In this document: positions 10,751 to 19,400 of the stretch, in pieces
Position numbering within the stretch: the first letter of the stretch is position 1
Layout: each line of letters starts with the position of its first letter
NCBI RefSeq assembly: GCF_024139115.2
Contig: NC_085141.1
Span: 43,831,065-43,895,064, forward strand
DNA: 64,000 bases
Direction of reading: 5' to 3'
Source of the DNA: Armigeres subalbatus
Lineage: Eukaryota; Arthropoda; Insecta; Diptera; Culicidae
Program-made: the position numbers and the translations under genes
Notes under the pieces: generated by a model
Told to the model about the DNA's origin: nothing
The model's input: only the letters and a program-made list of their open reading frames with translations
Databases searched by the model: none

Positions 10751-10892
10751 ATTTCTTTTAGCGTCTGGATTGAAAATAGTTTTAATGTTGCGTACCGTAA
10801 TCCGCGGGAACATTGCTCGCCGGGGTAACATTGATCAGTTTCACCATTAACAAAAAATGAATAAAATATCATTTCCTCAGAAAAAAATGTTT
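10751..10892. other. AT-rich spacer
   Basis: Short AT-rich spacer with no recognised feature. Confidence 0.4.
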
Positions 10893-11010
10893 AAAGCTCT
10901 TTTTAGTGGAATGTATTCAACCGTCTAAGACGAGTTTAGTATTCTCCATTTAATTCCACTACGTTTTGTTATCTTTGCAGGTACGTATTTCGACCTCAAC
11001 TGTGAGAAAA
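10893..11010 (+). repeat. Family D repeat copy
   Basis: Same order as at 8035: AGTGGAATGTATTCAACCGT, CTCCATTTAATTCCAC, GTACGTATTTCGACC. It abuts the RT fragment that begins at about 11029, so it may be joined to that element or have been its insertion site. Confidence 0.6.
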
Positions 11011-11028
11011 AAAAGACAACGGCAACGA

Positions 11029-11533
11029 CATGAACCGGCCTATCACCATGGCAGAACTGGACTTCGCCCTCCAAAAAAGCAGTGGTAAGTCAGCCGGCCC
11101 GGACGGTACCGGCTACCAAATGTACAGAAACCTCCCTCCGTGTGGCAACGCTGCCTTTCTGAAGGCAATCAACCAAGACTGGATCAATGGCATCTTCCCT
11201 GCAGAATAGAGAACCAGCTTGGTAGTCCCAATTCCAAAAAGCCATGGCCCAGCGAACGAAGCAGGAAGTTATCGACCGATCGCCCTCACCAATGCCGGCT
11301 CCAAAATAATGGAGCAAATGGTCAACCGTCGCCTAACGCACTTCCTGGAGACCTCAGGTAAGATTAATCATCGCCAACACGCTTTCCGCTCCGCCCGTGG
11401 TACCGGAACCTATCTTGCTGCTCTCGGCCAAATCCTGGAAGAGGCAAAGACGCAAGGCAAACACGTCGAGCTCGTGTTCCTCGATATCTCCCGCGCGATG
11501 GCGATGGCCTCTCGATGTTCCACTTTCTGCTGA
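11029..11533 (+). pseudogene. Non-LTR reverse transcriptase fragment
   Basis: Plus-strand reading frames encode the N-terminal RT region: KSAGPDGTGYQMYRN, then in a second frame SLVVPIPKSHGPANE, YRPIALTNAGSKIMEQ, INHRQHAFRSARGT and VFLDISRA. These match finger and early palm motifs (GPDG, YRPIALTN, QHAFR) of Jockey/LOA-type elements. A stop codon and a frame change occur near 11208-11220. The fragment ends before the catalytic DD motif, at a breakpoint near 11500-11533. No flanking duplication was found. Confidence 0.8.
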
Positions 11534-11559
11534 GACTGCTGCTACGGGCGTCATCGTTG

Positions 11560-11895
11560 TGCCCGCTCTCCGAGAAAATTTAGTTGAACTGAGGATTGGA
11601 GTCGAGCCCGTAGGTTGCGCGATTTTGATGTCTGTGCTTGCGATGCACATACGCGATTGGTTGGTTTACCGATTTTCAGTGCCTAGTAAAATTCAATTTT
11701 TCGATAGTTCAGCACTGAATGCATTTTTTCGATAGTTGAGCAAAGTTCGTCGATCGATTAACACCAAAATCTTTAAAATCGGTTGAAAGACGGCTGAGTT
11801 ATTAGCCCATACTTCCTGACCACTTTTCGTGACGGTCTCAAATTTGAAACTGCAGAATGACCCCCCAATGTTCCGGAAAGACGTAATCCTACGTC
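11560..11895 (-). repeat. Family C repeat copy
   Basis: Read on the minus strand it starts with a T run and GACGTAGGATTACGTC, then GAGACCGTCACGAAA, ATTTTAAAGATTTTGG and AATCGATCGACGAAC, parallel to the copy at 6959. The left boundary is approximate. Confidence 0.55.
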
Positions 11896-11914
11896 AAAAA
11901 AAATAAGCTCGTAC

Positions 11915-12002
11915 CTATACTGCCGCTAACCGCAAGTCGAGCACATCTGTACATGGGGCACCATATACAGATGTGCTCGACTTGCGGTTAGCAGCAGTAT
12001 AG
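11915..12002. repeat. Compact hairpin, 37-bp arms, 14-nt loop
   Basis: Arms at 11915-11951 and 11966-12002 are complementary at 36 of 37 positions, separated by 14 nt. It could be a tiny fold-back element or a precursor-like RNA hairpin. The long, almost perfect stem is more like a transposon fold-back or hairpin siRNA source than a standard animal microRNA precursor, which usually has bulges. Confidence 0.8.
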
Positions 12003-12479
12003 TTAAGAGATAAGCAATCTTATATTCTTGGTTAATCCATAGTTTTTGTTTCGAAATTTTGATATATGTATACAGATAATTCCACTAGCGGTGATGATGT
12101 ATTTCTCGAAACAATCGATGCACATCGCTTCAGCGTAAGAGATTCCAACTTTAATTGCCTACCTTAAGGCGTTTGCATACGCTTTCTCTATAGATATAAT
12201 AATTGATCACGACTAAAAACATTTTTAAAACAAGTTTAAAATTATCAAATAATCAAGAACCACAGCCTTTTACGTTCTACACGTAGCAGTACTCGTTTTA
12301 AAAATATGAAGAAAGCTATTATTAATTTAAAAAATGATCAATGTTCCCCCGGATTACGGTATTTTCAAAAGACAAAGGAAAACGGACAATACTCAGTAGA
12401 CCAGTGAGGAATATTTCGCTCATCGAAGAGTTTCCACAACTAGAGTGCAGGTCGAACAATCGCCTCATAATACATTACA
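12003..12479. other. AT-rich stretch without gene
   Basis: No ORF, domain, tRNA or terminal inverted repeat is seen. Confidence 0.5.
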
Positions 12480-12735
12480 TATTACTTACACCTCCCTCCT
12501 CCTTAGCCGTTTGGTAAGGCGCGCGGCTACAAAGCAAGACCATGCTGAGGATGGCTGGGTTCGATTCACTGTGCTGGTCTAGGCAATTAGAAATTGTCTC
12601 AACTTCCCTGGGCATAAAAGTATCATCGTGCTAGCCTCATGATATACGAATGCAAAAATGGTAACCTGGCTTAGAAACCTCGCAGTTAAGAACTGTGGAA
12701 GTACTTAAGGACATAGTTGGAAGAGTACCACAATG
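12480..12735 (+). mobile_element. tRNA-derived SINE (Feilai-like)
   Basis: The head carries TTAGCCGTTTGGTAAGGCGC (A-box-like) and, about 50 bp later, GGGTTCGATTC (B-box-like), the split internal promoter of pol III genes. The body reads GCTGGTCTAGGCAATT and continues to AACCTCGCAGTTAAGAACTG, sequence typical of mosquito tRNA-related SINEs. I see no clear target duplication or A tail, so the 3' limit is approximate. A second head of the same family lies inverted at 38440-38500. Confidence 0.65.
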
Positions 12736-12904
12736 GCAGTCAATATGGCACCGGACGTTCCACGGGTCAACCCCACACCTCCCGCACTCCTCTCCCTCCA
12801 ACATTCGAATGCATCGAACAGCATCGAACAAAAGTTTAATATTCAAATTACTAACCTGTTCACAGCATATTTATTCACTTCCCGTGATAATGAACATGTT
12901 TATC
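12736..12904. other. Spacer
   Basis: Nothing recognised beyond short open frames of no coding character. Confidence 0.4.
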
Positions 12905-13035
12905 CAAAGTCACTTTTTAGTGACTATTGGTCACTATTTTGAGTCTAGTCACTAAAAAGTCACTATTTGCATTAAAAAGTCACTAAAGTCACTATTTTTC
13001 GGAAAATGGTCACTAAAGTCACTATTTTTGCATTG
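12905..13035. repeat. Irregular AGTCACTA / TAGTGACT cluster
   Basis: The octamer AGTCACTA and its complement recur about ten times in 130 bp with spacers of variable length. It is an irregular short tandem cluster rather than a clean microsatellite. Confidence 0.65.
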
Positions 13036-13109
13036 CCTGTTGTAAAAAGTTCAAAATAAAAATCATTTATTACAAATTTTCTCCGAGCTTTCTATCAAAA
13101 GTTTGGTTT

Positions 13110-13160
13110 TGGAGTGATCATATAGCCTTTACGTATAATTAGTATACGAGAAAGGCAAAA
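13110..13160 (-). repeat. Family A repeat fragment
   Basis: Inverted left end of family A: GCCTTTACGTATAATTAGTA followed by TACGAGAAAGGCAAAAA. Only about 50 bp remain. Confidence 0.6.
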
Positions 13161-13848
13161 AGTTGGGATTGCAACATTTTTTAAATTTTATTTTGAAAGT
13201 ATGAGAAATTTGGTATACTTTGAGAGCTAAAACTTTCCAGTCAAATGATAAATTGATTGATTTGAAAGTTTTTTTCTAGTTCAAAGCTCTGATTTCCACA
13301 GTCAAACCTCTCAGAACAAAATTATTAAAATAATCAAATCAATCAAAACATTTCACAGTTTTGGCAACACTTGCGGAAAAAATATTGTAACTGGCAGCTT
13401 ACGACTATCTGCCAGTGACAATTGGAAAAAATAAAAGATTATTTCCCGCATAATTACAAACTGTAAATGGATATTTTCCCGTGCGTTCGGCCACAGTATC
13501 CTTTACTGTTGACAACTGTAAATGAACAATCTCATGTAAAGTTTCAACAGTTTGTGGTACGGTTATTTGACAAATAACAGTATGTTGAATGGGTTGTTAA
13601 GTTATGTCACCATAAAAAATCAGCCGTTTTCGCGTGCAAAATTTTCGCTCGACAGTATGATAAAATGTTGACATATAATGCAGGAAATATAAAACTTTTT
13701 AGGAACAGCATGTTGTATATTGACATTTAGTGATGATGTCGAGTAGTTATGGTTTAAATGACCGAAAAATATTTGATAACCGCAACGTAAACTGTGAAGC
13801 TATATCTTACATCGTAATAATGATTCTGACCATATAACATGTTGTTTT
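13161..13848. other. AT-rich stretch without gene
   Basis: No supported feature. Confidence 0.5.
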
Positions 13849-14135
13849 TGCCTTTCTCGTACAACTAAGTTGTACCGAAAGGCTATCATTTCACTCCAAA
13901 ATCGAACTTTTGATAGAAGTCACGGAGACCCATAGTGTTATATACCATTCGACTCAGCTCGATTAGCTGAACAAATGTCTGTCTGTCCATGTGTGCGTGG
14001 GTGTGTGTATGTGTGTGCGTGTGTGTGTGCACAAAATGCCATAAAAAACATTAGCCAAATTTTCACATAGAAACTCTTAACCGATTTTCTTGCAACAAGT
14101 TGCATCCGACAGAGACTAAAACGCTGTTGATCACT
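13849..14135 (+). repeat. Family A repeat, 3'-truncated copy
   Basis: TTGCCTTTCTCGTACAACT start, ATATACCATTCGACTCAGCT block, GT microsatellite (13990-14032) and the CTTGCAACAAGTTGCATCCG block, then the similarity stops. The family's right end is missing here. Confidence 0.7.
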
Positions 14136-14466
14136 ATTGAATTTCATAATAATTGCAAATTGCAAAAAATAGATAATATTAAAATAGTGATGAGACATAG
14201 TCACATAGAACAATAATGTGTTATGAAAAATGCCTTGCATCTATGAATATTTTATCCGTGGCTTCCCATTAAGAGTTTCATCGTACTATAAAGATGCTCG
14301 TGTTGCACGCATTTAGGCGTAAGTATGCTCTTCGTTCAGTTTCATAGTACTATGAAATTGTCCGAAAGTCAAAATTCGAACATAGAAAATTCGAGAAACT
14401 TTTGGCAGCGCCATCTGTCGTCTACTAGTGTAAATTTTCTATCATAACATTAGACGGTGTAACTGT

Positions 14467-14572
14467 TTTGCCTTTCTTGTACATCATCGAAGTGTAAGCG
14501 TAAAGGCTACATTTATTACCTTTTGCGCGAGAAAGGCGCCATCACCGCTAGGTGGATTAATCTGGGTTTTAT
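14467..14572 (+). repeat. Family A internal-deletion derivative
   Basis: About 105 bp containing only the two ends of family A: the TTTGCCTTTCTTGTAC start joined to GCGAGAAAGGCGCCATCACC and GCTAGGTGGATTAATCTGGG. The inverted GCCTTTCT / AGAAAGGC pair shows that the family ends are partly inverted repeats. Confidence 0.65.
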
Positions 14573-14603
14573 TATGCGGGTTCACAATCATGGTAATTTG
14601 AAA

Positions 14604-14609
14604 TTTATT
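14604..14609 (-). terminator. Possible poly(A) signal of the 95-aa ORF
   Basis: AATAAA on the minus strand, 90 nt after the stop codon of the 14696-14983 ORF. The hexamer is common by chance in AT-rich DNA, so this is supportive only. Confidence 0.35.
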
Positions 14610-14695
14610 CATTGATTTTTTGATATAATATTATAAACTATTTTGCAGGTCTCGGAAGGAATTAACATCGTCACTCTCAAGATCGGGCTCGTATT

Positions 14696-14983
14696 TCAAT
14701 ATGTTCCGTTTGGCCAGAACCTGTGTCGAAGACGTGTTCCCCGAACATTACATCTGGTTTGTGCCAACTGCCAGCCTCGCTTGGGGTGCAAATCTGCCCG
14801 CTCAAAGCATTTATAGCCCCGTTGGTCCGCAAAAGCAATAGCGAAGGTAATAGGATTCAGATTTTTCACCACAATGAGCTTCAGTATACCATCTTTCCCT
14901 ACAGAACCAACATCGCTGAGCTGCACTTCAATGGTTTCTTCCAGCGAGTACACACCATCATTGTATCGCTGCGTCACCGTCAT
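14696..14983 (-). CDS. Candidate small gene, 95-aa protein of unknown function
   Basis: A single minus-strand ORF with start codon at 14981-14983 and TGA stop at 14696-14698. Composition is balanced and protein-like, with a predicted beta-rich hydrophobic segment (DGILKLIVVKNLNPITFAIA) followed by a basic, Cys- and Trp-containing C-terminus (ending FWPNGTY). No signal peptide is evident. About 40 nt upstream an arthropod initiator TCAGTT lies at 15022-15027, and an AATAAA signal lies 90 nt downstream of the stop (14604-14609), giving a compact unit of about 430 bp. I recognise no domain. It could be an intronless gene, a retrocopy fragment or an exon remnant. The local GC content is higher than the flanks. 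Confidence 0.4.
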   Translation of the reverse strand: MTVTQRYNDGVYSLEETIEVQLSDVGSVGKDGILKLIVVKNLNPITFAIAFADQRGYKCFERADLHPKRGWQLAQTRCNVRGTRLRHRFWPNGTY

Positions 14984-15021
14984 TGTATGTAAAAAAAACT
15001 AGCAACAAACAACTGCGCTCC

Positions 15022-15027
15022 AACTGA
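15022..15027 (-). promoter_or_regulatory. Possible initiator (TCAGTT) of the 95-aa ORF
   Basis: Matches the arthropod Inr consensus TCAKTY on the minus strand, about 40 nt before the ATG at 14983. No TATA box is obvious upstream. A hexamer of this kind is weak evidence alone. Confidence 0.3.
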
Positions 15028-17428
15028 GCCCAATAATTAATGAAAATAAATTATATTTAAGGATAATAAAATGGAATTTAAACAAAATTTGTGGAACTTT
15101 ATTATGACATGAACTAACAATTCCCATGTAAAATTAAGAATGAACACAACTTGTTGTTTTAAAAGTTTTACTAGTTGATTCTAGAGTAAAATGCACATAT
15201 CGATTTGAGAGGAAAATGTTATTTTGAAAAGTTAACTCTTGTCAAAGCTTTTGCTGAGGTGACATTTTCACAGTTGTAGATTTAACAATCCTATACTTTC
15301 TACTGAAAATCACTAACTAATTTTCTTAACTTTACCAACGTTTTCTTGGTTTTACCAACGATTTTTTTTTTGTGTACAGATAAAAACTTTTTTTTATAAT
15401 ATGGGGAGTAATCTACTTTGAAACCGAAATATGCTATTAAATGGAAATTTCATTATGGCTACAGTGAGAAGATGTTAGTCAAAAATATAATTGTTACTCC
15501 CTCATCAAATTTGCAAAACAAGAAAAGGATTTCCAAGTACCAAGTACTCGTCTCCAAAAATTGGTAAATACTTTAAAATAAAAATTTCCCGAGAAATTCG
15601 GTAAACTAAAGTATGCATCCCGGGAATCCCGGGAAGAATTCTGTGCGTACTATTCCGTTCATATTTCTGTGGTTATTTCGAAAAACTTCAAGTTGTATTT
15701 TTCAGGAGGAAATAGCGAAAAAATCATGAATGTTCTGAAGAACTTCCCGAGGAAATAACGAGAAATTTTCAACTTAAAATTGATTAGCTGTGCACTATGG
15801 AAGAGTGAAGAAGAAATCTGTATTTATTGATTTCGGTAGTATTTTTTGTTGGCACAACTCAATGTTGCTTTGAAACCAAAACCCAAACCAAACCGCATGA
15901 AAGGGCCTTCAGTGTAGTATAATATTGTATGTATTTAGCTTGCCTAATTACATTAATTTAGTACGACTTTCTGTCGTTTCCACTGATTAAGCAGCACTTA
16001 AATCTGATATTGGTTCCACCCTAGCCTATACACCTCAAATGTGACAACTCCGATCTAGCACTGAAAATGGCGCGAAGTTCGGAACAAAAATAACACATTG
16101 GTACTATTAACACGTGTCAAACTTCACAACCATGCTTGCCGGCGTGGCGTTGTTGCACCGCTGCTAGGTGCTTCCCATGCCATCGCAATCAGACACAACT
16201 CCACACGCGGTGACGGGGTGACACACGTCGTCCAAGCTCGGAGGGAGGTATTTTATGCATGAAATATTAACAGCGATTCGAGTATTCATTCGCGGCCTGT
16301 CATCCTCAGCCAATAGTGCAGCTCGGTGGTCCGAAGATCCGTTGGGTATCCATCCGTCCGTTCGCAGGGAGCAAAATGCAACTTTTGCACTTTTGTGATG
16401 GAGTCAGAACCGATCTGGTCGCTGCTGGTGATGATGGCCATCAGGAAATATTTTAGGTATGCGAGCGTATTTGAATATAGAGGAAGCGGAGATAATACAT
16501 CATCAGCTGCCATCATGGGAGAAAACCTTCCTCTGCACACGTAAGCTACGATTGGGGCAGATTTTTGGAGTATGTTGGAACTACGAATCATGAATATTAG
16601 CAATACTAAGAATTATTGATAGAAAATACTCCGTGTATTATGAGATTGTTAGAATTGGTTATCAATTATAGTTCAATATATTCCATTGGTACCATTTCCG
16701 ACAGAAACATATGGTTTGATTCTTTTTTTAGTTCGATTATTCTGGATAATGTTCATAAAATTGTATCGCATCATCCTTCTGGTGCATGCTGGAGGTTAGT
16801 GTCACTGACTACAAGCGGTGATAATAAATCTCAATTTTGACAAGCTGCCCACACGGCAACCCTTTCGAAGTCGTTCCCGTTGATCTACCGGAAAGGGTGC
16901 TGGAGATGTGCCGCATATGATGCCTTGCTCTTTCCCCATGCAAAATGAGAGCACCGATTCGATGCAACGAAAGGGCTATTATTATACCAACGTACTGATC
17001 TTCCGCTTCTTCTATCAAGTCATATCTAAAGCGTGGTCATTGCTGTTTCGCAGTCTAGTTTATACTATGCGCATCCATATATAAGAACTGATCTGATATG
17101 TATATATACATATCATATACACAGAAAAAAATTGTGAAAAGTAAACAGCGCGTAAAACTTGAGATGCGGATATCCACGCTATTCTACGCTGAAACGGTTC
17201 TCTTCCTAACAAGTTTGCGTACAACTTGCAAGCAATATTGATGATTCACGTTAAATATTGTATACATTTAGGCTATATCACGCGTACAATTACGCTAATG
17301 ATGATGTTCCATTTATGTGCATGATTTTTAGTGTAAATTTCAATGAATTTTTGTATCTGTGTAGCTAACACAATGCTACTCTTATGCCCAGAAAAAAATC
17401 CTAATGAAAATTTCCCACCCGAAAATGA
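15028..17428. other. No identified gene; possible conserved islands
   Basis: Mostly AT-rich. Two GC-richer islands stand out, 16120-16560 and 16845-17010. The first includes a 105-codon minus-strand frame (16286-16603) and an overlapping 72-codon plus-strand frame, neither with a recognised domain. A palindrome (GATATGTATATATACATATC) lies near 17095-17115. I cannot assign a function; the islands could be exons or regulatory DNA of a neighbouring gene. Confidence 0.4.
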
Positions 17429-17653
17429 TATAGGGGAAATGTTCCGATCTCCATCTCACTGTACATATATCCATCTCATCGCTAAACAAAGAAATACGGC
17501 ACCAAATTCGTCACTTCTTTTTGTCAACATGCGTGCTCACTGCTGAAAAAAATCACAAAAATAATAAACAAACCAAATTCCTCACCATTGCTTTGTTTTT
17601 GATGGGATGGAAATAGGAGCTATGAGATGAATTGGCGAACCGTTCCCCTATAT
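17429..17653. mobile_element. MITE with TATAGGGGAA-type termini
   Basis: The left end TATAGGGGAAATGTTC and the right end (reverse complement TATAGGGGAACGGTTC) are inverted repeats, with a second matching block CATCTCA inside each arm. The TA at the ends fits a Tc1/mariner-type TA target. No transposase; about 225 bp. Confidence 0.65.
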
Positions 17654-18599
17654 CAGACAAAAAAAGAGAAGGGGGTGCACATCACCCCTAAGTAGATCAG
17701 TAAGTAAGACCGTAATTTGAGAACTAAGCCTTCAGCATTGTCTACTTTGAAGCGATGCGTTTTACCGCTATGCTATGAAAGGCCCCCCAAACGTGCAGAT
17801 CGAATTGTAAAAATTTAGCAGTCTGACTTGGCTGCAATCCACACATGGGGTTCGCACGTGACTTTTCAATCGTAGGGAGTGCTGCTCCAAACTTTCAACA
17901 TCATTGGGAAAACTTCATTATTCCAACTATTTCGGGCGATTCGGACGGTTTGGGGATAATTGTTTTAGTTTGAAATTTCCGTTTCAAACACCCTTTCAGA
18001 TGGGAGCTTTCTTATCATCATTTAAGCCACACACTGCAGAAAAGTTAACTGAACTAACACGTGCCAGAAGCGGGGCGCCTGTTGGATGGTAATTAACTTA
18101 ATGGACTAGTTCCTAACACTCTGATTAGTGACGCCCGTTCGCTTTCGGGAAAATTTTGCTTATTTCCGATTGCCGCGTAGAAGTGTGATGCTGATGCTGG
18201 CCAAATCAAAGTTGATCTCTAGCGTTTGGACCTTTCCCAACCGGGAGCGGCTCCGAGCAGGAACAGCAGAAGAGCTTAACTTTCATCGGAACATAAGTAC
18301 GTGCTTTGGGAGTTAGAAAGTCAATTGATTTTAACTTGGTGATAGAAGTTCTAGGGTTGGACTGTTAGTTCTATCAATACAGTTATGGGTTTCAAGACAT
18401 AGTTTCGTTCATGCAAGAACGACTTTTGCTTTTACTCGATATTATCTCACCCAATTTCAACGTTACGAGTTATTCTATAAGAATATTGTTTCCAGAATGC
18501 ACCTTGATGCACTAGGAAGTTTGTTTCATTTTATGCAGGCAAATTATTTAAGGTTCAAAAACGGGCCATATCGATTGCATTTGATGCAATTTTAATTCG
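17654..18599. other. No identified gene
   Basis: A degenerate tRNA-like stretch on the minus strand at about 17712-17790 (TAGCATAGCGGTAAAACGC, A-box-like) may be a SINE relic. Open frames at 17904-18092 and 18128-18316 carry no recognised domain. Confidence 0.35.
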
Positions 18600-18612
18600 A
18601 ATAATTCGATTA

Positions 18613-19029
18613 GGGGGGTCCCGTAGCGTAGTTGGCTACACGTTCGCCTTTCATGCGAATGGTCATGGGTTCGATTCCCAGCCCCTCCACCAAAACCTTC
18701 GCCTATGCGGTGGCGTAATGGGGTGCACGCCTCACCGTCACGGCTGCCTGATGACGACTGACAACTTGTTCTTCTCGGAGGCATTCCTCCATTGTTAATC
18801 GGATAAATGGCAACCGGACAATGCAACGATCATTGGATACACGACATGGACAAAAACGAACACAATGGACTCACGACGAGATGGACCAGCAACGACAACA
18901 ACAATGAATAATGGAAAAACCTAAAAATAGATTCTGTGGATTCTGGCTGCAGAATACCACAGTAGATCTCGGCACAGTAGCGGTTAAGTAACACAGAGTG
19001 CTTATCAAATAAATAAAGGAATAAAAAAA
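18613..19029 (+). mobile_element. tRNA-derived SINE with intact 13-bp target duplication
   Basis: The 13-bp AATAATTCGATTA flanks it at 18600-18612 and 19030-19042. The 5' head folds like a tRNA: TAGCGTAGTTGGCTA (A box/D arm), anticodon stem TTCGC/GCGAA around the loop CTTTCAT (anticodon TTC, Glu-like), GGGTTCGATTCCCAG (B box/T arm). A body of about 300 bp unrelated to tRNA ends in an A-rich tail with AATAAA motifs. Pol III transcription and LINE-driven retroposition are the known route for such elements. The perfect duplication implies fairly recent insertion. Confidence 0.88.
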
Positions 19030-19042
19030 AATAATTCGATTA

Positions 19043-19370
19043 ATTTAAACCAGACATCTTTTAACATAATTTTAACTACAAAACAATGGGACAGGATCGT
19101 CAAATGCAACTCGTTGTAATAAATCGGTTAAAGATAGATTCCTTTAAAATGAGTGAGTTTTTGAAACGCATATTGCATATAAAAAATTAGCACTATGTGC
19201 CAACAAAATAATGTAGTTCTGGGCAATAGATAAATTGAACATCCCAAGTAGCACAACTCTCACTTATTTGGTTGCAGCAACTCAAATGTGACCAAATTTG
19301 GTTACATATGAGTTATTATAACTGCTCTACAAAATGTTGGCTGCGTGGTTTAATTATAACATTGATAGGG
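19043..19370. other. Spacer with a short dispersed repeat
   Basis: At about 19245-19345 a block with CAAGTAGCACAACT and GGTTGCAGCAACTC resembles one at 60195-60295, so it is a short interspersed repeat. No gene. Confidence 0.4.
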
Positions 19371-19400
19371 GAACTAGGCAAGGATGTTATCGATCATTTA

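Noticed and set aside
18613..18690. Functional tRNA-Glu gene
   Set aside because: The acceptor stem does not pair well, and the tRNA-like part is joined to a SINE body with A tail and target duplications.
18548..18826. 92-codon minus-strand ORF with GAGNRTHDHSHERRTCSQLR
   Set aside because: It is the antisense of the tRNA-like head of the SINE, a well-known source of false proteins.
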